Part shown: piece after piece, positions 1 through 18,960 of the stretch
How the letters are laid out: every line of letters begins with the position of its first letter
How positions within the stretch are numbered: position 1 is the first letter of the stretch
Assembly: GCA_027405735.1 (NCBI GenBank)
Contig: JAPEHQ010000008.1
Location: 1,984,001 to 2,048,000 of the forward strand
DNA length: 64,000 nucleotides
Direction: 5' to 3'
Origin: Mucor racemosus
Taxonomy: Eukaryota; Mucoromycota; Mucoromycetes; Mucorales; Mucoraceae
Translations under genes and position numbers: made by a program
The notes under the pieces: generated by a model
What the model was told of the DNA's origin: nothing
Database searches by the model: none
Seen by the model: only the letters and a program-made list of their open reading frames with translations

Positions 1-188
1 AGTCTAATTAGTTTCTAAAAAGCATTTATTTCTATTTAGTGGCCAACAGCTAAGAAGAGGAAAACAAGATATTATCTTGTATATCACTACCAACTATCAA
101 AGGTACACCATGATTATTGCTTCTTATTAGCTTGTTATTAATAATTGATTTTACTAATAAATCAATTTTTATAGGTCAAAAGTAAGTT

Positions 189-299
189 TCTTCTGGTAAA
201 GCATTGAAAAATTTGGCTTGGGCCAAAGAGGGTAAAAAGGTGGCAATAGGTTCCAGTGATGACCATGTTTATGTTTATGTTTATGATATTGGAGAGGTA
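189..299 (+). pseudogene. Captured exon fragment resembling the last WD repeat of dynein intermediate chain
   Basis: The open frame reads SSGKALKNLAWAKEGKKV, then AIGSSDDHVYVYVYDIGE, directly followed by GTAAGA, a good splice donor. The pattern GKALNKL-W-KEG-R-AIGSSDGHVYVYDIGE is characteristic of the C-terminal WD40 region of cytoplasmic dynein intermediate chains. An upstream TTTATAG resembles an acceptor. The fragment has no start or continuation and recurs inside other family A copies, so I read it as a transduplicated gene piece that kept its exon-intron boundary. A longer, decayed version is at 22820-23045. Confidence 0.65.
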
Positions 300-1722
300 A
301 GACTAAAACTCAATGTAAATTATCTTTAGCGCAATAGTTATAAAGTAAGGCTATATTATCATCAAATAAACTATCATACAATATTAACATGTATAAAGAT
401 TTACAGTAATAAACTTGAATCAAGTGGGTACAACAGCATCATAAATTCTTGAAAAAGTTCTCAAGTATTATAAAATCTCTTATTTTTAAGACTTACAAGG
501 CTTATAAGCGGAATATTAATTTAGAAAATTATTTTTGTCCAGATCATCAATTTTGACATTTTTTAAATTTTTTTTTCTGGTTTTGCAAATTTAGAGTTAA
601 TTATACTACCAATTATAAAAACAAAAAATATACACATATACCGAATTTAGCGCTCTATTTGCTCAATAAAAAATAACAAACATTTTTATTGCAAAATATT
701 ATACGAAAATCCTTTAATCAAAAAACCGTTTTTGGGCCAAAAGTACAAATTTTCATTACTTAACATTTAATATTAAGCTTTTATAAAATGTGTATTAGTC
801 ATGGCTACAATTTTCTCTCACAATGTAGTACATTTAAACGTTGATTTTGGTATCAAAATTTGATTTTTCTGTTTTTTGATCAAAATCATGAGTGTTGGTA
901 AGGATAAAATGAGTCCCGAAAATGTCCGCTACAAAAACTGAATTTTCAGACCGTACGTGGTTAAATATAAAAAAAGATAAAAAAAAAGAATCGCTTTTTT
1001 ATTTAAAACTTAGATATACCATAGTATAAGAGACTTAGCCGTTTAATCTTGCTATGCTCAATTACGGCGTCGCTCTACGGGCTCGCTTTTGCAATTTTGT
1101 AATGAATGTATGATATGACAGACGGTTTTTCTGGCAGAAAGATGCATGTTTCTATGATAACAGATATTGCCTATATAGTTTGTTTAGTTTATGGGTTGAT
1201 GCGCTGTAATGTTGCTTTCATATTGGCTGAAATGTGCAATTTAGTAGGGTTTTAATTGCGCTAAATAATGTAGTCTTGAAAATCCTTTTCTACATGTGTT
1301 GTTTCTCTTTTTTTTGTTTTCATATTCCAAGGATATTATTTACCGTTTGTTAATAAGACATATCAGACTATCAAGCTGGTATTCTTTTCTTTTATCTAAA
1401 TACGCATGCTAACATAAGGAACTAGTGTTTTTAATATAGGTATGAGTTGTTATATTAGAGACTGGTATTTTCATTTAACTGCATTCTAAGATCAAATATC
1501 ATTATTTACTATTGTATTGTTGGACGTATTTCCTGATTACAAGATCAAATCGAATGAAGACAATGATATTTATATTTACTCAATGAAAAGCTAGAATTAG
1601 CTACAAACTCACGAAAAAATGTTCTAAGAAAGTGATAAAATTTCAAATGATATAGAAACACACAAAAAAAAAGAACAATCTAATGTCTTGCCCAATTACC
1701 ATAGTTTTGATTGTATATATAC

Positions 1723-1968
1723 TGTATTATGTCAATATTATATCCTAGGTCGCACATTCAAAGTCTCAGTCAATATTCGGTATGATAGTAAATCAACAGG
1801 TGTCCACGTTGATCCACATGTGTATTACTAAATTGGTGTATTGTCCGTAGATAGTAATTCTGTGTAATAGTTATAATGAAAGTATATAAATACATCCTCT
1901 GGATGTATTGTTCATAAAAAGTGTAATATTTTGGCAAGATTATTTCTTAAGACCGTTTTAACATTTCA
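1723..1968 (+). mobile_element. Solo LTR (family D) inserted in repeat A1
   Basis: The segment begins TGTATTATGTC and ends AACATTTCA, with internal TATAAATACATCC followed by its inverted complement GGATGTAT. It matches 26967-27189, where a clean 5-bp duplication flanks the same type of sequence. Copy A4 lacks it: there the flanking sequences are joined directly. The duplication itself is not clean at this copy. No internal retrotransposon region is present, so it is a solo LTR. Confidence 0.7.
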
Positions 1969-3639
1969 TACTGTACTTGAAAACAAATCTTTTTACAGCT
2001 GACAATCGTAAACTAAAATAGTGAGTTTAAAGAATGTTAATTTGTTTAAATTTTATGAGTGATAAAGTAACATATATAATCTTAGATTTGGCTTGCATAT
2101 AAATTTAAGTAATACGTGTTATTTAATAAATTTATGTTCGAGCAAAAACCATTGTTGCTGTAGACATTATAGTTATATATAAACATTTTTACAAATGATG
2201 ACAAGCGTAAATATATTGGTTCTTAGTTCTTACATGCATTGCTCTATATTAACAACGTATTGTTGAATTGTATTGTCTATAATCTATATTAATAAAAACA
2301 AATGTAATTTAAACACATTCCAGTAAAAAAATGCAATGGAATTTTGAGAACGGCACGATGCTCATGTACAAACCAATTTGTGCCTATACAATCAGCTCAT
2401 TATTATGCTCATTGTCAGATTTTATTATTATGCACACATGGGATTAATGTTATGCACACGGACAGAATATATAATTCTGCACATACAGGGCTAGCGTTGT
2501 GCTCGTGTGCATTTTTTTTGTTGTGCCCATGTGCATCTTGTTATCTTTTTAACTATATTCCGTGGGCACAACAGCTCAGGCTATAGTGCGCAGCCCACCT
2601 AGGCACAACGCAATCATCTTGTGCAGCACAGCTCGGCAGTAGTGATAAGGTGTAATGCATATAAATTTATGTCGTGGAGTAGAATATACCATTTATGGAC
2701 ATGTTGAATTTAGAATTTCAATGTTACTTCAAATGAATCTGTTTAAATTTAGAAGTTGTTGTTGAAGTAAACTTAGCTAGATTCCCAGAATATATAATAC
2801 CTAGATCGAACGTTATTCCATTGGAAGAACCATGCTATCAAAGATAAGACTGTATAGTAAATAGACAATTGCATGAAGATAGCAAGGGTATAATACTCAA
2901 ATAAGAGACGTTAATAAAATACTAAAGTAATGTGGAGTATCTCAAGTAAAATATAAAAAATACATGCTTATCAAGTAAAACAAGTAAGAGCTGTTCTGAA
3001 AGCATGATTGATAGAATATATTTAAAGCACCGTTGTTGATTCACCATATTAATTGTGGATTACATCCATTTAGCTCTCCATTTCATCTGTTGTCTAACTC
3101 GAATTACCGCTGGGATAAATCAGGAATCACTTTGATTTGACATGTCTGTTTGATACAGCAAGTAATCTTATAACCGAGATGTGGATCCTAGCAAATTATA
3201 ATTATTGTGTTTTACCACAACTAATAAGAATTAGATTATATATAGAAGAGATTTATCAAGTGATACAATAGCTATTGATGGTGTAACAATAACAATATCC
3301 TGATAATACAACTACTGTAGTGCTATATCTAGATTCTGATATAGCATATTGACCTGAATCATAAACACACCATCATTATTCAACATGGCCTGATTTCATC
3401 CATGATAAAATCAGGACCTAAAGATATCGGGTAGATTATGGAAATGGCATGTTCCTATTTATTTGTTCTCATTGATTTATTATAATATAATAGATTAGAA
3501 ATTGTGTATCAATAGAAGGACATCTTCCTTTCAAAGAAGAGTCAATTAAGTTCTACTTGATAATAAAACCCTAACGTTATCTAGTCGAATCCCTATTGTT
3601 TTTTTATACTTTTTTTCCGTAAATATCTCTACTTATTCC

Positions 3640-4900
3640 ACATTAATAACCAATAAATTATTGCAAATATCTCACGAAAGACCCAAAAACAGGTAAAGTT
3701 CACTGCTTTTCCCTTGAAAACTGGGTCTCACTTTTCATTCCTGCTCTACTTTTTTCATCACTAAATAACACCAAGAAAAAATTATATGACAATATACCTG
3801 AGATATTCAACTTTAATTCAAAAATGAGCATCCCGAAATATCCTATTTTTTTCAGTTGTTATTAATTTTTCAGTGCTAATGTTTCAGATCCTTACACGTA
3901 TTTCACTGTTAAAAATTAGATACTTTGAGACTCCATATCTCTACAAAAAATTAAGCTATACTAAAATGTTTTAATAATAAAACTTACTTGTTTCAATGTA
4001 CTTTATAACATGGTTTAGTATAATAAAATTCTGAGCACTTTTTTTTTTTTTTTGTTTTTTTTAACATTTTGTAGTAGATTTCAGAATATTCCTTAAATTA
4101 AGCAATATTTTTTTTATATTCATGCCATCAACCTCGTTGAGCTCTCTCAGATCCAATTTAGTTTTTTCCAAAATTTTGATTTTTCTTGGAGATATCCTCA
4201 AAAATGTGTACAAAGAGATACCCTCGTTTCAGTCTCCAATTTTTCCCTTATATACCCTTATGCCAAATTCTGAATTTGAAAAAAAATCGACAAAAATCTT
4301 GTTTTCTCTACAAAAAATGTAGCTAAAAGGTTTAGTAATGGCTCAATCGATAGATAATTTGGTTGTGCATTATTTAAATTACTCACATTTAAAATATAAT
4401 GATAAAAAGTGATGCGTATCGTCAAAAAACCTCCAAAATTTCAATTGGATTTTACGCAAAATTTAATGTGGTACATTTGTCTGAATGTTATTTAGTTGGA
4501 TGCAAAACTTAAAACTGTACAGAAAACATTTAGTACACTAATTCAACTTACTTTGCAGTTCATGAGCAATTATGCGATTTTGTTTTTTTTACCCATTTTT
4601 CAACCATTTTGTACAAAATGATTTTCGAACTCAGGTAGTATTGGCTGTATGCTGTACTGTGAGCTACTATTTTAATTATCTCGATGAAAAATCAATATTT
4701 TTAGCCCAAACGAAAAATACAGAGTAGCTTTCAGTTGCATCTATATTGTGAATACAAAAAAGCAATACCTTAATGTTGGAGTTTAAATTTTACAACCGAT
4801 TTTCGGTCAATTTTTGGTCAGGGAAAGGTAATATATTTGTATTCTGGTATTAATCCTTTTATTTCCGGACAGATATCAATGGCCCATAGAGGGGAAGTAA
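3640..4900 (+). repeat. Family C repeat, copy C1
   Basis: An AT-rich repeat of about 1.0-1.4 kb is shared with about 17080-18140, 28370-29560, 47830-48800 (minus) and 55270-56660. Shared landmarks include TATATGCCAATGTACCTGA-like text, GGAGATATCCTCAAAAATG and ACTTACTTTGCAGTT. I see no transposase or reverse transcriptase. Short open frames within it (such as 4122-4322) follow the repeat sequence and are not convincing genes. Boundaries are approximate, judged by where similarity fades. Confidence 0.75.
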
Positions 4901-5210
4901 ATCTTAAAACGGCCAGTAATTTAGTGGTTTTACATCTCTAGATATTAAGAAAGGAGGAAGGTCTGAAACGCTTCTAAAATTGATACAAATTTATATTATA
5001 TCATTTACACTTGTTTGGCATATTATGGCCTCAGAATCTTTGAAATTGGTAGATATAAATGATTGAAAACAGAAGTTCATGTAATTTGAAACCTTATCTG
5101 ATATAACGAGGACGATTCACAAACACAAATGCTGATCAATGGTACAATAAAACAAAATAAATGATTTCTGTAATTTCTAGTAAATCCTTGTTGTTTTTAT
5201 ATATATTTTT

Positions 5211-5214
<4 letters not shown>

Positions 5215-5248
<34 letters not shown>
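5215..5248. repeat. (AT)n microsatellite
   Basis: A run of alternating A and T lies about 100 bases beyond the stop codon of the RhoGAP gene. It is a simple repeat with no other visible function. Confidence 0.9.
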
Positions 5249-5352
5249 GATACAAATGGTTTATGAATATTAGTAAATTGTAAGGGAGCTAAATATAAAC
5301 AATAAATTGCAATAGTTTTGAAAATTATTCTGGTATACAATACTTCATATAA

Positions 5353-8337
5353 TTAAGGTATTGTTGCAGTAGAGGAAGTAATATTAATTACGTCTCCATT
5401 ATTATTACTGCGATTTAATATAGGTACACCAGGCATTTCTGCAGCAGCTGCAGCAGCATCAGCACGAAGTTGGTTTGATGAAAGTTTACGCCTTGACAAT
5501 ACTTTTTTACCTGTAGTTGCGGATCTGCGAAGTTTTGGCACTGCAGGAGTATTATCAGGGTCCAATTTTAACCAATCGTACGAAGGCACAGTTGCACTTT
5601 TGATGGTAGGAATATGATGATCTGCATTATTCAGTGATAGAGATGAGCCTGCAGAGGCCATTGCTCCAGTATTCACCTTTAATCCCTTTCCTTGGAAGTG
5701 TGTTTGGTACTTTTTTCTTTCTACGCTTGCTGATCGAGATGGTGTTTCATCGTGATTTTCTTCTGATGGTGGTAATGGTGGTGATGGTGTGGTACTAGTA
5801 GTAATTGCTGGGTTTTCGGTTTCATTATGGTGTTGCAGTAAAATACTACTGTCATTACTGCTAGTGATTATTGATTTCATCATAAATTCTTCTTCATCCT
5901 CGCCTTGAATGACAAAAGAATATTCGCTTTCACTCTCCTCATGACTTATGCCTGTTGGGCTATCTGGTGATTGGATAGTCATAGCGTATCGATTTGGTTC
6001 ATGTTGATTATCATCAGTGGGTTGACGGAAGCCATACTCAATATCACCTGTAATAGCTGAATTATTATGAAGATCCTTGTTGGCAAATATATCTTGGCTG
6101 TTCATGATTAAATCTTCAAGAACACAATCTTTGGCCCATTCTCCAGGCGAATTTTGAGCATGATTCAGATCTTGGAAAATAGCAGGTGTGAAAATTAGTG
6201 TTAAATTGCTTGTGGTCATTTTGTTTTTTTCCACAGAAGTATGAAGTCTATAATAAATGATGAAGATTAAATCTTTTTGATATAAGGATGGGATTGTCGA
6301 TGTATATATTACCTCGATAAATGATGAATCAAGGCTTTCAATGTATCATAATTTGCGGGAGGCAATTTTAATAATCTAGTCAACAAGTTCATTAAACGTA
6401 ATTCTTCATCAGGGATTTCTAGTTTTTTTTTTACAAATTAAAATTTAGGTTTAGGTTTAGGGTTTGAATGAACTGGCAAGACTTACGAGAATAAACTAAT
6501 CGATCTGTCAGTTTGAAAGGAAACAATGGTGATTTGAGTTCCCTCAAAAATATTTTGATGACAGAAGCGATGCTAACAACATCTTCAGGTACATCATTTT
6601 GACCGATAACAACTGCTTCTTCATCTAATTCAAAAGCATGCTTTATCTTTTCCATATTACTTTGCTTTCCAGAAACACGATATATGCCCTCTTTCTCTAA
6701 ACCGCCTAATTTTTCAATGGCATCAATACATTTTGTGATTAATAATGGCGGTGATCGATTTCTTTGTTGAGCATATTCAGTCAAAGAAGTTCCAAATATT
6801 AAATCTATGTAAAATGTGTGTGAGAGCATTGTATTGTAAATTCAAACAAGAAATGGTACCTTTACAGACACCAACATGGTGGTTCTGGTAATAAATTGGT
6901 TCAGGCTTTGGATAATTTCTGACAACGGCTGTAGAGGAGGTATTAAATCTTTTTGATTCCAGTTCATTATTGATGCCATCTATATTTGTCAGTAAAGATT
7001 TAACAGGAACTTGTCTTTGCTCAAGTTGATGTAAATCAGCTTTTAGTGCAGATTGCAACATTTCTTTCACTTTATCTGATTTTTCCTTTAATGAAGCTTG
7101 TACATTGTTCAAAATATGGAGATTAGTAGCATCGATCTTAATGGCCATCGTACTTAGTTCACGTACAACATTACGATAATTAGTATCTATTACAGAACCC
7201 ATTTTAGCGCTTTTAAAGTTTTTTTTTTCTCATCAGTGATAGCGGTTGTCTTACCAGCTTCGCCTACTTCCACTTTTAGTTTTGCCATTTTAATATTTTT
7301 ACTGGTTGCATCTTCGGGTTTATTTAAATGCCGTTTCATGAATCTCTCGATACGGCTACTTTGAGTTGTATTTACTATATCAGCAAATCTTCTTGTACGA
7401 TCATCATCCATACTCATTGCTCTCGAATCTAATGAATCATCGCTAATATGTGTTGTTAAGGTAGATCCAACAGAAAAAGTAGGCGTCATTGGTGTCATTA
7501 ACATTGGAGAAGCTACAGTTGTACCACCGGTAGATCGTTCAATTTCGTCCCATTTCTGAATGTAAATTTCGTGTACCTTATAATTAATGTATCACATAAA
7601 ACGAGTTGGTTAGTTTGAAATGAATGCTGTGTTTTGTCCTTGTATAACATTTACATACAGTTGGTAACTTTTTTAATCTTGTTATTAAATAATCACCATT
7701 AACATGATTTATCCAAGCTTTGTTTTTATCATATGATTTTTGTTGGTCATTCTGTTTATTTTTCGGTATTAGTCAAGACAAAAAAAAAAGGTATTTTCTA
7801 GTAAAGAACTCACCCGAAATTTCATCAGAGCTTCACATTGATGCTTTAATTTTTCAATGTAATTTTCTTTGGAGGGTCTTTGCTGATCTGCTAAACCAAC
7901 ATAATTCATGAAATTCATTTGAATGAGATTATTTTCACTTGGAATACAGCATTTTTGAATATTTTTTGTCATTGTAGATAAATCATCTAGGTATCTTTGC
8001 TCTAAAATGATTCTATACAAGAGCGTTAGAATCCGAACCGACTTCTTGCTTGAGATTGTTTAAAGCGAGATACCTTTGTTTTAAATATTCAATGATATAA
8101 CTTGTATCTCTTAAAATCAAATTTGATGTAATTGCATCAATTTCCTTTGAAGGTGCTACTATCAAGTCATGTATAATTTTATCTTGGCCAGTAAATACAA
8201 TCTAATACGAAATGCTTAGTCTTGCTTTTTTTTTTGCGATAATAATACATGTTAATCAGGCCATTTACTTGTTCTTTCTGTGGAATTGCAGTTATTGGCT
8301 TTGTTTTATGCGCTTTTTTATGTGTTGCTGCAGCCAT
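5353..8337 (-). CDS. F-BAR and RhoGAP domain protein (Rgd1-type), with an apparent 1-base frameshift
   Basis: Eight exons: 8269-8337, 8074-8201, 7814-8012, 7659-7751, 6860-7576, 6487-6804, 6313-6418, 5353-6247. They give about 841 residues if one base is restored in the T10 run at 7219-7228. The N-terminal half (through LEQRYLDDL and the coiled stretch after KMGSVIDTNYRNV) looks like an F-BAR membrane-curving domain interrupted by a low-complexity insert. RhoGAP follows: EGIYRVSGKQSNMEKIK carries the arginine finger, with LKSPLFPFKL, and NKMTTSNLTLIFTPAIF near its end. The C-terminal 270 residues are polar and disordered. Family knowledge: such proteins stimulate GTP hydrolysis by Rho GTPases at sites of polarised growth. 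Exon 5 alone is one base short of keeping frame, so a sequencing or assembly error is the simplest explanation. The start is the first ATG before a good donor. The F-BAR call is weaker than the RhoGAP call. Confidence 0.85.
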
Positions 8338-8634
8338 TCTATTTATTTCAATAAAACAAAGAGAAAAAAAGCGAAAGGATAAAAAAGGTTTTGCTCCTAC
8401 CGAAATAATATGAAAATTTCTTATTCTGGTGTAACTCTGTTTTGCAAATATGAATATGAAATATTGCATATTTCTTGGTAAAATTATACATTTATATAGA
8501 GTTTTTTTTTTTATAATAAATTAATGATCTAAATATATAGTATTCATGCAATTTTTGTTGTTTTAATAGTAAAAATAAAAAAGGAGGGCGAGGGAAAATA
8601 TAAAGGAGTGCAGACTAAGGATTATAGAAAAGGA
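8338..8634. other. Short intergenic gap between RhoGAP promoter and MCM3 3' end
   Basis: About 300 bases lie between the RhoGAP start and the MCM3 stop. The sequence is AT-rich with poly-T. I see no additional gene. Confidence 0.7.
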
Positions 8635-11240
<2,606 letters not shown>

Positions 11241-12183
11241 GATTTGTTTCTTTTTTAAAGAGAAGAGGAAAGGGGATAATCAGTATCTTTCAAACGCGGT
11301 TCAACCGAAAACTCAAAACAAATTTTTTTGGACCTTGTTTTCCTGTCGCGACGTCCTGAATAGGTATCTTGTAGTCACATTGAAGCAATGGAATATAACA
11401 AGAGCAGACGAGAAAAGGGAAGAAAGTGTCGCGCTTTGCAATACCCAAAAATTCATTTCCGTGTTTCTAAAGAATTTTTCCTTATTTTTTTTGCAATAAA
11501 TTATATTTTCACTTTTATCAAAGTAATTTAGAACATATGAAAGATATGTCAGTATTTTTTATTTCATAAAAAAGCGTCATTATAAGCATATACTACAGGA
11601 TTTATTTCGAAGGGTCGGAGGCACGCTGATCGTACTTCCAAAACTATTAGTCATTTTAAAGAGTTGTATATCAATTTTCTAGTTGGGAAATTACAAATAT
11701 TACTGTTCACTATATTAGTAGTATTCGTAAACTGTACTCATTTTATTTCTGCATTCTTATATGTATTTAGAGCACATTGTAGACAACATCATACTTGAAT
11801 TCGGAGAAGCTCAGAATTCAATCGCACTTTCAAAAGTGGCACCATAATACATCTACTCCATCTTTAAAGAGTTATTTCTTCCCTTGTTGGCAAGAAAACT
11901 ACTATTTATGCCAAAAAAAATTTTAAATAGTATATTTTAGTTTGCATTGACATTTTTTATTTTAGAAAAATGGTACGTTTTAAGCGAATTTTAGAGCAGA
12001 TATTCCACGTTATCATTTTGGAGATGAGAAGATTTTCATTTTCTATCGCAGAAGAAGCCTATAGGATGACGTACAGGTAAGATGGAGCCAATCAATCCTA
12101 CAAGACGAAATGAATTTACAATATTTTTCCTTGTTATCTTCTTACACGCAACGTATATATATATAATATATATATCTTTCTTT

Positions 12184-12228
<45 letters not shown>

Positions 12229-12275
12229 CCTTTCTCTTACACCCACTCTAACGATTTAATCGGAAAACTGCCAAA
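11241..12275. promoter_or_regulatory. Divergent promoter region between MCM3 and the MAPKKK gene
   Basis: About 1 kb separates the two start codons. Near MCM3 are AAACGCGG, GTCGCGAC and GTGTCGCGC words. Near the MAPKKK is a long pyrimidine tract. Open frames here (for example 11239-11499 and 12082-12297) run through these low-complexity elements and are not supported as genes. Confidence 0.5.
12175..12238 (+). promoter_or_regulatory. CT-rich tract upstream of the MAPKKK start
   Basis: About 64 bases consist of almost only C and T, chiefly (TC)n, ending about 40 bases before the start codon. Pyrimidine tracts at this distance are common just upstream of or at fungal transcription starts. Regulatory function is inferred only from position and composition. 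Confidence 0.5.
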
Positions 12276-16468
<4,193 letters not shown>

Positions 16469-17079
16469 TAAATTACACCAATGCTCAAAAAACACACCCA
16501 CACACAACGCACATTCATTTAACAATTACACTCACTTTACACTTTTTTCTATTTAATTTACATTCATTTATATAATAACACTAATTTACTTGATCACTCG
16601 AAAAAATTCCTTCCTTCTCCCTAATACTTTCTCTATTTTACTTTTGCATTCTGTCTTGTCTTGGTAATCTCAATTCTGTCTGTCCTCCTCTTGTCTCATC
16701 TGCCTTGTCATCTCAAAAACGCACATTTTCCAACAGCTACTACCCTTAATAATTTGTATTCTTTCCTCGCCCACCCCTTTTTTTTTCTCCATTCTCTAAT
16801 ATCTTTTTTTCTACGTATAAACCAAATCATACATCATAGTATCATTATTTGTTTATATTTTGCGATATACGAGTATATAATTAGATTGGCAACGAATATG
16901 CCACCAACGATTATATATGGTCGGTATTCGCGCTCTTTCAATGAATAAATTAACTACATGCATTCAAATACACCTGTTTGAGCAAAAGAGTTACTTTCTG
17001 TGAGATATATTTGAATGCATTACTCATTTGACATGTTAAACTTTAGTATACAGTTCAGATTTCAATAAATATTATATCT
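16469..17079. other. Intergenic, 3' flank of the MAPKKK
   Basis: AC-rich and T-rich sequence follows the stop codon and then grades into a family C repeat. The 95-codon frame at 16661 has low-complexity composition and no recognisable domain. I see no gene. Confidence 0.6.
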
Positions 17080-18140
17080 CATGAAAAACTGAGAAGCACG
17101 TAACATTCACTGCTTTTTCCTTAAAACTGTGTCTCGTTTTTCATCCCTGTTCAACTTTTTTTTTTTCACTAAATAACACCAAGAAAAAATTATATGCCAA
17201 TGTACCTGAAATGTTCAACTTTAATCCAAGAACGTATATCTGGAAATATCTTATTTTTTGCTGTTAGTATAACTTTTTTAGTGCTAATATTTCAGATTCT
17301 TACATGTATTTCACTGCTAAAAATTAAAAACTTTGAGGCTTCATATCTCTACAGAAATCAAGCAATACTAACAATTTGCAATAATAAAACTTACTTGTTT
17401 TGAAGTACTATATATCATGTTTGAATATGAAAAAATTATGAGCACTTTTTTTTCATTTTTTGACATTTTTGTAGTCGATTTCAAAATATCTGTTAAATTA
17501 AGCAACGCTTTTTTTACATTCATGTCATCAAGCTCGTTGCGCTCTGTTAAACACAATTTAGTTTTTTCCAAAATATTGATTTTTCATGGAGATATCCTAA
17601 AAAATGTGTACAAAGGGATACTTTCGTTTCTAGATTCAATTTTCCCCTGTATACCCTCATCCCAAATTCTGAATTTGAAAAAAAAAAAAGACAAAAATCT
17701 TGTTTTCTCTACGAAAAATGTAGCTAGAAGGTTCAACAATAACTCGATCAGTAGATAATTTCTTTGTACATTATATCCATTACTTGTATTTGAAATATAT
17801 TTATAAAAAATGATGTGTATTTTAAAAAACTTCCAAAATTTCAATCGCATTTTACGCAAAGCTCAATGTGAAACATTTTTCTAAATTTTATTTAATTTGA
17901 TACAGAACTCAAAATTGTATAAAAACCATTTAAGACGCTAAGTTGACTTACTTTGCAGTCCATGAGCCATTAAACGATTTTTTTTTTGCATCATTTTTCG
18001 GTCGATTTTATAACAAATCGATTTGAAACTCAGTTATCATAGATTTTAAGCTGTAATGTGAACAATTATTCTTATTATCTCGATAAAAAATCAATTTGCT
18101 TATGTGAAATAAAAAAGGCTACGTAGCTTTTAGCTTATGT
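17080..18140 (+). repeat. Family C repeat, copy C2
   Basis: This copy has the same landmarks as 3640-4900, including ACTAAATAACACCAAGAAAA, GGAGATATCCTAAAAAATG and ACTTACTTTGCAGTCCATGA. It encodes nothing recognisable. Both strands carry open frames over the same interval, as expected for a diverged AT-rich repeat rather than a gene. Confidence 0.75.
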
Positions 18141-18334
18141 ATATACACAAAAAAAGGAAGTGTGTAATGAATCAAATTATCCTACAATATAATACCCATC
18201 TATCTCAAAGGTTCTTATGAACACTTCAAGGATATCATTCTATAATTTCTTGTAGTATTATATATCTTTCTTCCCCTTTCCATCCTTATTTATATTTCTT
18301 AATAACTATCAAATTTACAAATAAGAACAGCAAC

Positions 18335-18445
18335 TGATGTCAATACTCACATTCAAGGTCTCAGTCTACTAGTATTATAGTAAAACAATGCAGATCATTG
18401 ATTTACTGTACATCATATTTCTCTCAAATAGTAAAACCCTAATAG
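18335..18445 (+). repeat. Fragment of solo-LTR family D
   Basis: GTCAATACTCACATTCAAGG and the following CAGATCATTGATTTACTGTA parallel 26972-27060 in the LTR at 26967-27189. The rest of the LTR cannot be recognised, so this is a fragment or a strongly diverged copy. Confidence 0.5.
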
Positions 18446-18524
18446 TAGTTACAATTTGATGTGAATTACTGGCAGTCTTTCACACATCAAATTGAATTAG
18501 CAAATTTGCAGCTTTATTTGCTCT

Positions 18525-18960
18525 ATTTCGCTTGATTATAAGCGCATTTTTTATGGGGCTAACGATACATTATACAAAAAATTTTAAGAATCAGCTAGAT
18601 GATTAATCATTTTTATTAATTAAAAATTGAAACATGATGACACTTGTAGGTCTTTATCTTTAAATATACAGAATGCACAGTATTTCTTTGTTTATTTACA
18701 TTATTTTACTGGATTTTAGCTACACTTTTGATCGAGTAATGATGCATTATCTCCGAATTTATAAAAATTGACTAAATGACTAACGAGTTTAATCACTCCA
18801 AAACGAAACATTAAAGCATTTACATTTCTGTTTTTTTGGTACTGCAATGTGCGTAAAATGTGCCTTTTTTATTTCCAACTTTTTTCTTAATTGTAGCTGC
18901 ATTTTTCATGGAGTAATGATAGATATACCATCAAAAACATCTTCAAAAAATGGTTCAAAT
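18525..18960 (+). repeat. Degenerate tandem array, period about 180 bp
   Basis: Three units start near 18530, 18709 and 18890. Each contains a version of TAGCTGCATTTTTCATGGAG followed by TAATGATNNATTAT. A further inverted relative may lie at 19990-20110. Similarity is loose and judged by eye. Confidence 0.4.

Larger units (their letters stand above)
1..2644 (+). repeat. Family A repeat, copy A1 (left end outside the window)
   Basis: This stretch shares long near-identical blocks with 21516-27726 (same strand), 42467-45450 (opposite strand) and part of 39420-40450. The left part holds a captured dynein-like exon. The middle is AT-rich non-coding sequence. The last 300 bases, from about 2344, are crowded with TGTGC/GCACA motifs and end in CAGTAGTG, the reverse complement of the shared outer end (CACTACGGCCGACCTGT in other copies). 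Such a motif-packed end is typical of the subterminal regions of cut-and-paste DNA transposons, but no transposase is encoded. The 80-codon open frame at 2344 lies entirely in this motif-rich end and is probably not a gene. A solo LTR interrupts this copy. Confidence 0.85.

Noticed and set aside
2344..2586. 80-codon open frame with cysteines
   Set aside because: It lies in the motif-rich end of repeat A1; the equivalent frames in A2 and A4 differ and the sequence is explained by TGTGC/GCACA words.
4122..4322. Open frame shared by family C copies
   Set aside because: Both strands are open over the same region in several copies, no domain is recognisable and frame length varies; repeat identity explains the similarity.
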